Origin: Sporosarcina sp. FSL W8-0480
Lineage (GTDB): Bacteria; Bacillota; Bacilli; Bacillales_A; Planococcaceae
Assembly (NCBI RefSeq): GCF_037963765.1
Contig: NZ_CP150166.1
Span: forward strand, 248,001-312,000
Reading direction: 5' to 3'
DNA length: 64,000 bases
Below are positions 1-7,752 of the stretch, one piece after another. The notes beneath the pieces were generated by a model. The model ran no database searches. It had not been told where the DNA came from and saw nothing but the letters and a program-made list of their open reading frames with translations. The translations under genes were made by a program, and so were the position numbers. Numbering within the stretch: position 1 is the first letter of the stretch; each line of letters opens with the position of its first letter.

Positions 1-335
1 GGATCTTCAAGTGTAAAACTTGCGGGACCCTCGCTTGTTTCATCTGCTTCAGACAGTATATTTATCCCTTTTGCTTTAAGCTGTTTTTGCAAGTCCCGAA
101 TATCAGTAAATGCATCAAGGTTTTCAGCATTTTCATTCCATCCCGGATTGAAAGTCAATATATTCTTTTCAAACATCCCTTGAAAGAGGCCAATAATGCA
201 ATTATTATTTTTCATAATAAGCCAATTTTGTTCGATATTACCCCCGAAGATTTGAAACCCCAAGCTTTCATAAAACAACTTCGATTTGTTGATGTCTTTT
301 ACACTTAAACTTACAGAAAATGCTCCCAATTCCAT
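1..335 (-). CDS. VOC (glyoxalase/Ble-fold) family protein, partial
   Basis: The gene starts at ATG 335 and runs off the left edge, so the C-terminus is missing (about 111 residues visible). The N-terminus has the typical VOC opening beta strand and helix (SVSLSVKDINKSKLFYESLG, residues 6-25), followed by a second strand with WLIMKNNN. The pattern is that of single-domain glyoxalase-fold proteins; the metal ligand set cannot be judged because the second half is absent. Substrate unknown. The downstream context is outside the window. Confidence 0.75.
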   Translation of the reverse strand, partial: MELGAFSVSLSVKDINKSKLFYESLGFQIFGGNIEQNWLIMKNNNCIIGLFQGMFEKNILTFNPGWNENAENLDAFTDIRDLQKQLKAKGINILSEADETSEGPASFTLED

Positions 336-423
336 AGTTATCCCCCTTATAATTTGTATTACTACAACCAAGTATACCCAATATTCTAATATATTGGTGC
401 GAATATTTATACTTTCCGACTAA

Positions 424-449
424 AAAAGCCCCCAATCATGGAGGCTTTT
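424..449 (-). terminator. Rho-independent terminator of the AI-2E-family gene
   Basis: Inverted repeat with A/T-rich flanks (AAAAGCC...GGCTTTT) 12 bases beyond the stop codon of the minus-strand transporter gene; U-run on the minus strand. Confidence 0.65.
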
Positions 450-460
450 AAAGACTTACT

Positions 461-1537
461 TCAGATGTCCTTTGTAGCAGCGTGTTTAATCTTTCTTCGC
501 TGGTCATAAATATTGCTCACAATCACCTTACCAACCGCGTACACGGGGACGCCGACGATAATCCCCACGAATCCAGCAATATTTCCCGCTGCCAAAATGA
601 TAGTAATAACCGTTAACGGATGGATATCAAGCGATTTCCCCATAACGTTCGGTGTAATGAGGTTACTGTCGATTTGCTGGGCGACCAGAGTTACGATTGC
701 CACTAAAATGACGAGTTTAGGGTCTTGTATATAAGCGATGATAACTGCTGGTGTAACAGCAATCCACGGCCCGATAAATGGCACTAAGTTCATAAATAGT
801 GCGAAGATCGCAAGGAGCAGCGAATACTTCAACCCGATTAGCAAATATCCGATTAAGATTAGTGATGCCAGTATGGCGCTTATTAGGAACTGGCCTTGGA
901 TGTACGAACGCAATACATTGTCAATGTCACTTAATGTCTTTTTGACCCACTCGCGACGTTCACCACTGAAAAGATTATAAATTTTCGGCGCGAATTTTTC
1001 GTGATCCTTCAGCATGAAGATGAAGAAAAAAGGCACTAAAATGAGCAAGAACATCGCTTGGAAAAAGGATTGTAAAAATTGAACGAACCATTTCCCGAAT
1101 TTCACAGCAATCGACTGAAGAGAATCTGTTGCGCTTTGTACGGATTTCTGCAGACTCTCAGGCAGGTCGTCTTTTTGTTGCCAAAAGCCCTTCACTTTTT
1201 CAACTTCCTTCGTCAAGGTTGGGGCATCCTCGACAAGATTATTAACCTGGTTTGTAATGGGTGGACCAATAATGGAAATGAAAATCCATAGCACGACCGC
1301 AAGCCCGGCAAGGATGGTTAAAATACTTGCCCACCGAGGAAATTTTCGTTTTTCAAGGAAGTGCTGTATCGGTTCTGTCATGTAATAAAGTACACCGCCG
1401 AGTAAAAGAGGCAGTATAATTGCTTTAATAATAATGACAACCGGCGCAAAAATGAAGCTGATTTCCATGAAATATTTAATGATCAGTATCGACAACAAAA
1501 TCCCGACGCCCACTTGGAACCATAATTTCTTCGTCAA
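461..1537 (-). CDS. AI-2E family transporter (PF01594-type membrane permease)
   Basis: 358 residues from a TTG start at 1537 that sits 6-7 bases after a good ribosome site (AAAGGAAGTGAG). The reading frame stays open upstream to 1762, but that extension overlaps the terminator and end of the next gene and is not family-like. Hydrophobic segments near residues 8-30, 35-58, 70-95 and then a cluster of helices from about 150 to 345 flank a charged central loop (residues 100-145). The LVPFIGP motif and the late YxxxxPxVMGKSL-type region are characteristic of this family. Members export or take up diverse small molecules or Na+; the name does not prove autoinducer transport. Confidence 0.85.
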   Translation of the reverse strand: MTKKLWFQVGVGILLSILIIKYFMEISFIFAPVVIIIKAIILPLLLGGVLYYMTEPIQHFLEKRKFPRWASILTILAGLAVVLWIFISIIGPPITNQVNNLVEDAPTLTKEVEKVKGFWQQKDDLPESLQKSVQSATDSLQSIAVKFGKWFVQFLQSFFQAMFLLILVPFFFIFMLKDHEKFAPKIYNLFSGERREWVKKTLSDIDNVLRSYIQGQFLISAILASLILIGYLLIGLKYSLLLAIFALFMNLVPFIGPWIAVTPAVIIAYIQDPKLVILVAIVTLVAQQIDSNLITPNVMGKSLDIHPLTVITIILAAGNIAGFVGIIVGVPVYAVGKVIVSNIYDQRRKIKHAATKDI

Positions 1538-1624
1538 TCTCTCACTTCCTTTACTGTCTATGTTAATTAAAGTTAAGTATACGGTTAAATACGTTCCGTG
1601 TCGAAAGGAAGTTTCAAATTGAAT

Positions 1625-1660
1625 GAAAAAAGGAGCAGCAGATAGATGCCTGCGCTCCTT
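1625..1660 (-). terminator. Terminator of the CatE-like gene
   Basis: Stem AAGGAGCGCAGG / GCTGCTCCTT followed by TTTTTT on the minus strand, just beyond the stop at 1671. Confidence 0.6.
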
Positions 1661-1670
1661 GACCAATTTA

Positions 1671-2516
1671 TTAATGAATTCGAAGGACGATGCCGTTTCC
1701 AGCCGGATCTTTTGTAAAGTAAGTTTCATCCTCTTTATCCACTTTTCCACCAAGTGCTTCAATGTTCTTTATCGCTTCTTCCAGTTTGTTCTGTTCAGGA
1801 TATACTAACGTATATGCCTGCATCCCTGCACTATCTTCCGATGGAGCTGGAGCACCCGCCCCATTCCACGTGTTCAACCCAATATGATGATGGTATTTAC
1901 CGGTTGACATGAACAATGCTTGTGGATAAGGGGTGACTACTTCAAATCCAAGTGCTTCGTAAAAGGCTTGAGACTCTGGTAGGTTTGCAACGTGCAGATG
2001 GACGTGCCCCATGATCGTGTCCGCAGGCAAACCATCCCATTCTTCATTACCACTTGCCTCAACAATCCCTTGTGCGTCAAGTGGATCTGTGCTCATTGAA
2101 ACGAAATCATTATGCCACTCCCATTCTTCCGGTTTGCGGTCACGATAAATTTCAATACCATTTCCGTCTGGATCAGATAAATATAATGCTTCACTCACTA
2201 AATGATCTGAAGCTCCAAGAGGAATTTGGTTCCTTGATAAATGCTTTATCGCTTTTCCGAGATCTGCGCGTGTTGGCAATAATAGCGCGAGGTGATAAAG
2301 ACCTGTGCGACGCGATTCTTTCGGTTTTATGTTTTCAGGCTGTTCCAATACGATCAATGGCTTTTTGCCATCTGCAGTTAGAGCCACTCGATTGCCTTCC
2401 TTTGATAAAACCTTAAATCCAATAATTTCTGTATAAAAAGCCGTTAGTTTATCCAGATCAGTCACTTTCAAATAAACTTCACCGGTATACGTATGTGGTG
2501 GTTGATGAAATGTCAT
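1671..2516 (-). CDS. catE: CatE-like two-domain extradiol (catechol-2,3-) dioxygenase
   Basis: 281 residues with two tandem VOC domains (about 10-125 and 165-280), the length and architecture of Bacillus CatE. Candidate iron ligands are His in GHVHLHV (around 167), His in HHIGLNTW (around 215) and the late Glu/His region; GNGIEIYRD closes domain one. The family opens catechol rings and protects from catechol and quinones. The start ATG at 2516 has GGGAGG upstream. It is transcribed divergently from an HxlR/DUF24 regulator with an operator-like repeat between them (2531-2557), the arrangement expected if it is quinone-inducible. Precise substrate is inferred from the family only. Confidence 0.8.
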   Translation of the reverse strand: MTFHQPPHTYTGEVYLKVTDLDKLTAFYTEIIGFKVLSKEGNRVALTADGKKPLIVLEQPENIKPKESRRTGLYHLALLLPTRADLGKAIKHLSRNQIPLGASDHLVSEALYLSDPDGNGIEIYRDRKPEEWEWHNDFVSMSTDPLDAQGIVEASGNEEWDGLPADTIMGHVHLHVANLPESQAFYEALGFEVVTPYPQALFMSTGKYHHHIGLNTWNGAGAPAPSEDSAGMQAYTLVYPEQNKLEEAIKNIEALGGKVDKEDETYFTKDPAGNGIVLRIH

Positions 2517-2530
2517 ATTTATTCCTCCCA

Positions 2531-2557
2531 GTAAGTTACTTACTTTATGTAACTAAC
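2531..2557. promoter_or_regulatory. Operator-like repeat in the catE-hxlR divergent region
   Basis: Contains GTTACTTACTTTATGTAAC (2535-2553), with GTTAC/GTAAC arms. A copy matching at 24 of 27 positions lies at 38414-38440 in front of an LLM oxidoreductase gene. Known biology: in B. subtilis the DUF24 repressors YodB and CatR bind TTAC/GTAA-type palindromes before catDE. That this is the site of the adjacent HxlR protein is inference. Confidence 0.7.
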
Positions 2558-2618
2558 TTTATATGTTATGATAAGTATTGTCAACATAAAACGATTTTAA
2601 TTGAAAGGAACGCTATTT

Positions 2619-2951
2619 ATGAGTGAATTCGAGCTTTGTCCACGCTTTGAGCAAACTGTTTCCATATTAAGCCAGCGATGGACCGCATTGATTTTATATC
2701 AACTCATGTCCGGTCCCCAACGCTTCTGCACGATGACCGATAAATTAGGTGTGAGCGGAAAAACGTTGACGGAAAGGCTTAAGGATTTAGAGCAACGTGG
2801 GTTTGTTGTGCGTAATGTCTACCCAGAAACGCCAGTGCTTATTGAATATTCATTGACGGAGAAGGGAATGTCCTTGACCCCGATTATGAAGGAAATTGAA
2901 AATTGGTCGAAGGAATGGATTGAACCAGTTTCTTCTTCTTCGAACGAGTAA
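2619..2951 (+). CDS. HxlR/DUF24-family winged-helix regulator (CatR/YodB-like)
   Basis: 110 residues, start ATG 2619 preceded by GAAAGGAACG. The sequence SEFELCPRFEQTVSIL then WTALILYQL (residues 20-28), with a conserved Cys near position 6, is typical of DUF24 regulators, where this N-terminal Cys senses quinones, diamide or hypochlorite. The wing is represented by RGFVVRNVYPETPVLIEYSLT. The gene is divergent from the CatE-like dioxygenase and probably represses both it and itself, and possibly the LLM oxidoreductase at 37334 that shares its operator. Confidence 0.85.
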   Translation: MSEFELCPRFEQTVSILSQRWTALILYQLMSGPQRFCTMTDKLGVSGKTLTERLKDLEQRGFVVRNVYPETPVLIEYSLTEKGMSLTPIMKEIENWSKEWIEPVSSSSNE

Positions 2952-2983
2952 AGCCGATTGCGAATTGAGCAACCGGCTTTTTA
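2952..2983. terminator. Bidirectional terminator between hxlR and the L,D-transpeptidase gene
   Basis: AGCCGATTGC / GCAACCGGCT stem followed by TTTTTATT; lies between convergent genes and overlaps the last bases of the minus-strand gene. Confidence 0.7.
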
Positions 2984-3313
2984 TTTATGAATTTTAACTA
3001 TTGTTCCTAACAGCACCAATGAGGATAGTTCGAGGACATCTTTGTTTTGCATTCGGATGCATCCATGGGAAACACTTTTCCCAATGGAGGAAGGATTATT
3101 TGTTCCATGAATTCCGTAATGCGGCTTGGAAAGTCCCATCCAAAATGCACCGAACGGGCCACCTGGATTTAGTTGTTTATTGATAATTCTATATGTCCCT
3201 TTCGGCGTCGCTGTTAACATTTTCCCAACCGCTATCGGGTATTTTTTTAGTAGACGCTTGCCGTCATACAATTTCAATTCATGTTTTCCAACAGAAACGT
3301 CTATCCAGCGCAT
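2981..3313 (-). CDS. Minimal YkuD-type L,D-transpeptidase domain protein
   Basis: 110 residues, only the YkuD catalytic domain. His69 (YGIHG) and the SHGCIRM motif with Cys85 give the family signature HX14-17[S/T]HGC. These enzymes make 3-3 peptidoglycan cross-links or anchor proteins. Neither a signal peptide nor the LysM domain of B. subtilis YkuD is visible, so export is unexplained; the protein starts directly with a beta strand ([18 protein letters not shown]). Start ATG 3313 has AAGGAGG upstream. Confidence 0.85.
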   Translation of the reverse strand: MRWIDVSVGKHELKLYDGKRLLKKYPIAVGKMLTATPKGTYRIINKQLNPGGPFGAFWMGLSKPHYGIHGTNNPSSIGKSVSHGCIRMQNKDVLELSSLVLLGTIVKIHK

Positions 3314-3413
3314 CGTTTACCTCCTTCGTGAGAAAGGGTTGTTGTATAGGATACGTAGGAATGTGAAAGCAGACTGGGCTTGTTATTGGATGCCGGGCGC
3401 ATCTTGCTTTGGC

Positions 3414-3950
3414 TTAATCCTCATTTTTCATCCCTCGCATTTTGAAAGTCGATAAAAACCCTTCAATTTGCTCCGCTGTTTTCAAGTAGTGAACGGTCTT
3501 CCCTTCATTCGCATATCGTTCCATCCGTTCATGCATTTTCACTTTTCGGCGTTTATACGTTGTCACTATGAATTTGATGAACTCCCAGTCAATCTTTTCC
3601 GGACAGCCTTCCGTCATATCTTCACGAGTTTTTCCGTGATATTGAATACGCCTTTTAATGACGCGATATAGACAAACGTGCATCGGTAGTTCGATGTAGA
3701 TGACCGTATCGGCATGAGGTTCACGAATGTTGATTGTAGATGTATAGTTACCTTCTATTATCCAACGATTCTTTTCGACAATTTTTTGCTGGGCTGATGA
3801 AAATTCTTCCCTCGGTGCTTCCTCCCATCTTGGCCGCCAATAAAGTCGATCCAAATGAGTGACTTCGATTCCCGTAATTTCGCCAAGTCGACGTGAGAAT
3901 GTCGATTTGCCAGCACCCGCAGAAACTCCAATTACCATAACCTTGTTCAC
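3414..3950 (-). CDS. P-loop nucleotide kinase-like protein (topology modulation/FlaR-like)
   Basis: 178 residues with a Walker A motif GVSAGAGKST at residues 8-17, followed by THLDRLYWRPRW and the IIEGNY region that define the adenylate-kinase-like 'topology modulation' family. Basic C-terminal half (YKRRKVKMHERMERY). The GTG start at 3950 overlaps the TGA of the upstream gene (GTGA), so translation is probably coupled. Biochemical role of this family is not established; kinase activity on a small molecule is inferred from fold. Confidence 0.7.
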   Translation of the reverse strand: MNKVMVIGVSAGAGKSTFSRRLGEITGIEVTHLDRLYWRPRWEEAPREEFSSAQQKIVEKNRWIIEGNYTSTINIREPHADTVIYIELPMHVCLYRVIKRRIQYHGKTREDMTEGCPEKIDWEFIKFIVTTYKRRKVKMHERMERYANEGKTVHYLKTAEQIEGFLSTFKMRGMKNED

Positions 3951-4522
3951 TCCATCCCACCTCGCAATTCAGAAATCCACGGATGACCGGGTATATGAAT
4001 ATCAAGTGCCTGACAAAGCCATTTCTTGTCTTGAACGTTCAATATATCCTTAACAGCTATAAAATCTGCATGATCTTTTTCCCGGGTATTCTTGGATTTA
4101 TATAAAAGAACGATTATTGGATGTAGGATTGGAATCCCTAAGTTGGAAATCAAAAACGTCGAAGAGGCTGGATAAGTTATTTGAGGCTCTCTTCTAAACA
4201 CCCATTTACCTTTTTCAAATTCATTCAATAGTACTTCGAGAGCATCTTCACTGTTGAGATGTTTTCCGTGCAATTCGTGTATCGGCAACTCCAACGTCTC
4301 GTTTCCCCAGTTAGCCAACTTCCCATTTACCGCTTTGTCGAATTTCCAATCCATTAAATAATTTCTCATCCGATGTTGATCCTCACGCGATATGGCGATT
4401 TCAATATCCGAATGCTCCCTTGTTTGATTCCCAATAAAAAGATCTATCGCCCAACCGCCAGCGATTCCCCATTGCCGGACATAACCCGCCATCCAATCAG
4501 CCACTTTTCGACATTTCTCCAC
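3947..4522 (-). CDS. Nucleotidyltransferase-fold protein (aminoglycoside/lincosamide NTase-like)
   Basis: 191 residues, GTG start. GGWAIDLFIG (around 22-31) followed by HSDIEIAI (around 37-44) gives the G[GW]-x-D-x-E metal-binding pattern of the small nucleotidyltransferases related to lincosamide and aminoglycoside adenylyltransferases. The rest is divergent and its substrate cannot be read from sequence. It overlaps the downstream P-loop protein by four bases, suggesting the two work together. Confidence 0.6.
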   Translation of the reverse strand: MEKCRKVADWMAGYVRQWGIAGGWAIDLFIGNQTREHSDIEIAISREDQHRMRNYLMDWKFDKAVNGKLANWGNETLELPIHELHGKHLNSEDALEVLLNEFEKGKWVFRREPQITYPASSTFLISNLGIPILHPIIVLLYKSKNTREKDHADFIAVKDILNVQDKKWLCQALDIHIPGHPWISELRGGME

Positions 4523-4541
4523 AGATATCCCCCTTTACACG

Positions 4542-4572
4542 AAAAAAGGAGTGACCGCGTCACTCCTCATTT
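4542..4572 (-). terminator. Terminator of the HTH/F1-beta-like gene
   Basis: Minus strand reads GAGGAGTGAcgcggTCACTCCTTTTTT, about 50 bases after the stop at 4621. Confidence 0.7.
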
Positions 4573-4620
4573 AATCTCATATTGTTATTTTATCTGAATG
4601 TTAGCTCCAATTCAAATGTG

Positions 4621-5673
4621 TTAGAGCTTTCCTACATAATTTAAGCGCTCTAATTCTTGTGAGTCATATGCCCCGTCCAAAATCGCCTGAACATCCTTCA
4701 ATGTATCTTGAAGGTTTACCGACTCGCCCTTCTGACCCGTATATTCTTCTGCCACGTAAAACGGCTGTGTCAAATAAGCTTCCAAACGTTCGCCACGTTT
4801 AAATGTTTGCATTTCAGACGTTGGCAGATTCTCCTCGCCACGCACATTCACAAGTGAGCGTAATTCACGGTAACGACGTAGGAGTTTTTGTGCCCTTTGT
4901 TGAATAAAGAAGTGATTTTGATCCATATGTGCGCCTTCCAAAACGGAAGAAGTCGATACTACTGGGTTTACAGCTGGAAAACGGTGTCTTGCGGATAAAT
5001 CCGCATCAAATTGCCATAGTGTTTCAAGTGGGCCATATGGCATTTCTTCATCCATAACTTCCCCGGTCAAGTCTAAAAGAAATGTCGTCACCGACTCCAT
5101 TCCAATTTGCTGCAAACGCTCTTGCAGTTCGTAAATTCCCCCAGTAACTACATGACCCTTATCTGCTGCAAAAGCAATTTCTTTTTCTGTTCCAAGTGCG
5201 GTGATTTTTTCGTAGGTTTCATCAATAGATTGTGTTGTGATGTCCACATTTCCCAAAACGTCTAACAGTTCCGGGAAATCCCCTTTTGGCATTAACAATA
5301 TTGTTGTAAATCCCTCTGTCTTCAAGCGGTAAAACAATTCGCTCAACACAACAAGCTGCCCCATGTTTTTCCGTGCGACCAAACCGACCGTGCCCCCTTT
5401 TGCCAACGGTGCAAATAAATCCAACGTTTTAATTTTCGTCTCGATCATTTCAATCTTCTCCCCCCGGATTATCAATTCGTCTAAACTACATTCCGCCAAA
5501 TCAGCCAGTGCAACAAGCGTCCTCACTTCCGATTTACCAACTGAAATTTTCCCTGTGCACAAATTCGAAACCGTTGCAGGCCTTAGACCAACTGCTTTAG
5601 CGGCACTAGTTAAATTGGGCACTCTTCTCCTTAATAATGAAACATTCAGCCTGAGATTGTCTCTTTCCATCAT
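4621..5673 (-). CDS. Fusion of a Cro/C1-type HTH to a degenerate F1-ATPase beta-subunit-like domain
   Basis: 350 residues. Residues 8-70 form an XRE-like helix-turn-helix (SAAKAVGLRPATVSNLCTGK at 23-42). From about residue 78 the chain follows F1 beta: IKTLDLFAPLAKGG (81-94; beta has IKVVDLLAPYAKGG), PAVNPVVSTS (233-242; beta PAVDPLDSTS), YLTQPFYVAEEYTG (300-313; beta FLSQPFHVAEVFTG) and ILDGAYD (331-337). The Walker A equivalent (97-106, GLVARKNMGQ) lacks GKT, and the catalytic GERTREGND segment is replaced by KGDFPELLD, so ATP hydrolysis is unlikely; the DELSEED equivalent is also changed. The N-terminal barrel of beta is absent. Start ATG 5673 or 5670 behind GGAGGGG. A regulator that reads a nucleotide or binds an ATP synthase subunit is a hypothesis. 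Confidence 0.8.
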   Translation of the reverse strand: MMERDNLRLNVSLLRRRVPNLTSAAKAVGLRPATVSNLCTGKISVGKSEVRTLVALADLAECSLDELIIRGEKIEMIETKIKTLDLFAPLAKGGTVGLVARKNMGQLVVLSELFYRLKTEGFTTILLMPKGDFPELLDVLGNVDITTQSIDETYEKITALGTEKEIAFAADKGHVVTGGIYELQERLQQIGMESVTTFLLDLTGEVMDEEMPYGPLETLWQFDADLSARHRFPAVNPVVSTSSVLEGAHMDQNHFFIQQRAQKLLRRYRELRSLVNVRGEENLPTSEMQTFKRGERLEAYLTQPFYVAEEYTGQKGESVNLQDTLKDVQAILDGAYDSQELERLNYVGKL

Positions 5674-5694
5674 TTCCCCTCCTTACTCCATATA

Positions 5695-5708
5695 GTAATT
5701 TATATTAC
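5695..5708. promoter_or_regulatory. Palindrome upstream of the HTH/F1-beta-like gene
   Basis: GTAATTTATATTAC, perfect arms GTAAT/ATTAC, 22 bases before the start codon; the half sequence CGTAATTTAT recurs near 5739. Candidate autoregulatory site of the HTH protein (inference). Confidence 0.4.
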
Positions 5709-5864
5709 GTAACAAAGCAATAGGTATTTACTCTAAAGCGTAATTTATTTTTCAAATAACAAATCCTTTATAAAATCAATTTAAATATAAATAATCCGGA
5801 TAACTTTTAAGAAGTGGGGCATCTTAACATTGATTCACATCTACGTGAGGAAGGTGGCGTTTTT

Positions 5865-5999
5865 ATGAAGAAAATGGCGGTAGCGGCATTAGGTATCGGA
5901 GCGGCATTTCTGATGCGAAATAAAAATGCCCGAGAAAAGCTGATGAAACAGTTTGAATCTCTCGCAGAACCATTCACCTCAAAAAATGGATCATCTTGA
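5865..5999 (+). CDS. Small protein with N-terminal hydrophobic helix, paralogue A
   Basis: 44 residues from ATG 5865 (GAGGAAGGTGG upstream). MKKMAVAALGIGAAFLMRNKNARE is a short hydrophobic helix followed by a basic tail and KLMKQFESLAEPF. It is a clear paralogue of the gene at 7916-8116 (shared ALGxGAAxLMRNKxAR and KQFE blocks). Looks like a small membrane-associated protein; no family recognised. Confidence 0.65.
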   Translation: MKKMAVAALGIGAAFLMRNKNAREKLMKQFESLAEPFTSKNGSS

Positions 6000-6030
6000 T
6001 TCATAGAAGTCAACGGACTCACGGAAAACT

Positions 6031-6056
6031 CGGCATCCATTTTGGGTGCCGTTTTT
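6031..6056 (+). terminator. Terminator of small-protein paralogue A
   Basis: CGGCATCC/GGGTGCCG stem with TTTTT, 30 bases after the stop codon. Confidence 0.7.
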
Positions 6057-6070
6057 AATTGGAGTGAAAT

Positions 6071-6240
6071 GAATGGGCCTCTGTGCGAGAGAATGGGCCC
6101 TGAAGCTGAAAGAATGGGCCCTAACGTAAAAGAATCGACCTTGATGCATAAAGAATGGGCCCTCGTGCAAAAGAATGGACCCTGAAGCAGAAAGAATGGA
6201 CCCTGAAGCAGAAAGAATGGGCCCTCGCGCAAAAGAATGG
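6071..6240. repeat. 20/21-bp tandem repeat array, left part
   Basis: Eight full units and a partial one, each starting GAATGGGCCC or GAATGGACCC. Two unit types occur: a 21-bp form ending TGAAGCAGAAA and a 20-bp form ending TCGCGCAAAA, partly alternating. The array stops at GAATGG exactly where the IS256-family element begins and resumes after it at 7753. Confidence 0.9.
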
Positions 6241-6336
6241 GATTAAGTCCATATAATTGTGTAAATAGGAAAAGGCCTTTTCCATCCCTTGTGATAAAAT
6301 GTTTTCAACCACGATAAACATTTGGAGGAATGGAAA

Positions 6337-7515
6337 ATGGCCCAACTTAATTTTAACCTAGATATGGATGTTTTAAAAGACTCTGTGATGAATTCAAACA
6401 TTGATGCTGTCGTCAAATCCACAATCGTTTTAGTCCTGAACGAATACATGGAAATGGAACGGGATGAGTACTTGAACGCTGCGTCCTACGAGCGTTCTGC
6501 CGACCGTGTAGATTATCGAAACGGATATTATGAGCGTGATTTTACCATGAGTATCGGAAAGATTACTTTGAAGGTTCCCCGTACTCGCCAAGGTGATTTC
6601 GCTCCCTCAGTCTTTGAAAGATATGCGCGATGTGACCAAGCCCTTGTTCTATCCATGCTTGAAATGGTTGTGAATGGGGTGTCAACACGAAAAGTCACCA
6701 AGATTGTTGAACAGCTTTGCGGTAAGAGTGTGTCAAAATCATTCGTTTCCTCCCTTACAGCGAAACTGGATCCCATTGTCAATGAATGGGCAAATCGTCC
6801 TTTGAATACAAACTTTTATCCTTACTTATTTGTGGACGCAATGTACATTAAAGTTAGGGAGCACAACCGTGTAGTCTCTAAAGCCGTCTACATCGCTTTG
6901 GGAGTGGACAAGGAAGGTCGTCGGGAAATCTTAGGGTTGAAAGTAGATCATAACGAAAGTTATAAGAGTTGGTCCTCCTTTTTCCAACATCTTATTTCAA
7001 GAGGTCTACAATCACCAAAACTGGTTGTTTCCGATGCCCATGAAGGTCTTAAAAAAGCCATTCAAGAGGATTTTTTAGGAACCTCTTGGCAGCGATGCAA
7101 TGTCCACTTCAAACGCAACATCGTAGAAGCTTTCCCTAAAAAGGACAACCAGGAAGCAATCAGTCTACTAAAAAGCATATTTGCCGCAGAAGATATGGAC
7201 ACCGTGCGAAGTCTGAAAGAGCTGTTCTTTGAAAAGTACGAAGAGAATCCCAAGTACCAAAAAGCATTAAAAATACTTGACGAGGGATTTGAAGACTCAA
7301 TCCAATACATGAATTTTCCTATCGCCCATCGCAAGTCGATACGAAGCACTAATGGTGTAGAAAGGCTGAATGAAGAGATCCGCAGGCGTGAAAGAGTTAT
7401 CCGGATCTTCCCGAATACCCAATCCGCTTTTAGGTTGATTGGCGCCGTACTCATCAGTTATGTCGAATCAAATAAATACTGGAATAAACGATTGTTTACA
7501 GCTAAAAAGTCGTAA
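6337..7515 (+). CDS. IS256-family (Mutator-type) transposase
   Basis: 392 residues from ATG 6337, which has GGAGGA 8 bases upstream. DDE residues lie in the motifs FVDAMYIKVRE (first Asp), VVSDAHEGLKKAI (second Asp) and NGVERLNEEIRRRERVIRIFPN (Glu); HFKRNIVEAFPK and the C(D/N)VH-like QRCNVHFKRN box are typical of Mutator/IS256 enzymes. Full length, no frameshift, both ends of the element present, so it is probably active. Confidence 0.95.
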   Translation: MAQLNFNLDMDVLKDSVMNSNIDAVVKSTIVLVLNEYMEMERDEYLNAASYERSADRVDYRNGYYERDFTMSIGKITLKVPRTRQGDFAPSVFERYARCDQALVLSMLEMVVNGVSTRKVTKIVEQLCGKSVSKSFVSSLTAKLDPIVNEWANRPLNTNFYPYLFVDAMYIKVREHNRVVSKAVYIALGVDKEGRREILGLKVDHNESYKSWSSFFQHLISRGLQSPKLVVSDAHEGLKKAIQEDFLGTSWQRCNVHFKRNIVEAFPKKDNQEAISLLKSIFAAEDMDTVRSLKELFFEKYEENPKYQKALKILDEGFEDSIQYMNFPIAHRKSIRSTNGVERLNEEIRRRERVIRIFPNTQSAFRLIGAVLISYVESNKYWNKRLFTAKKS

Positions 7516-7534
7516 GACTTGATGCATCGTGAAG

Positions 7535-7643
7535 CAACTTGACTTGGAGCCTCTGCGGGCATGAGTCCCAAGCCAGGAAACCCAGCCGTTAGGGCTGGCT
7601 TTTCCCGCCAAGGCTATCATGCCCGCCTCTCCAAGTAAAGTTG
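7535..7643. other. Long imperfect inverted repeat with inner hairpins, 3' part of the IS
   Basis: Arms 7535-7564 and 7617-7643 share CAACTT, ACTTGGAG and GCGGGCATGA in inverted order, enclosing a 52-base loop that itself holds AAGCCAG/CTGGCTT (7570-7576 with 7595-7601) and a competing CAGCC/GGCTG pair. It lies between the transposase stop and the right end. It could be a transcription barrier, an RNA element or a repeat that the IS captured. Confidence 0.6.
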
Positions 7644-7752
7644 CGAGATAGAGTTTCGTAGGCATATCCAGTATTGCCTAACATATTTGTAACGTCTTAT
7701 ATTAACCTGAAAACATTAAAGGGAATTTACACAAGACTAAGGACTTGACTAA

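Larger units (their letters stand above)
6241..7750 (+). mobile_element. IS256-family insertion sequence, 1510 bp, intact
   Basis: Imperfect 26-bp terminal inverted repeats: left GATTAAGTCC-6-TTGTGTAAAT (6241-6266); right, read inward, AGTCAAGTCC-6-TTGTGTAAAT (7750-7725). AAGAATGG occurs at 6233-6240 and again at 7751-7758, an 8-bp target duplication as expected for IS256 transposition. Removing the element restores a continuous repeat array, so the array is the older structure. Confidence 0.9.

Noticed and set aside
1538-1762. N-terminal extension of the AI-2E-family protein
   Set aside because: It overlaps the terminator and end of the CatE-like gene and lacks family features; TTG 1537 has a good ribosome site.
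3414-4522. Toxin-antitoxin pair
   Set aside because: Both proteins belong to enzyme-like families (P-loop kinase-like and nucleotidyltransferase) of about 180-190 residues; MNT-HEPN motifs are absent.
5807-6232. Minus-strand ORF with repeated GPFFLLQ heptads
   Set aside because: It is only the translation of the DNA repeat array, has no ribosome site and changes frame with the 20-bp units.
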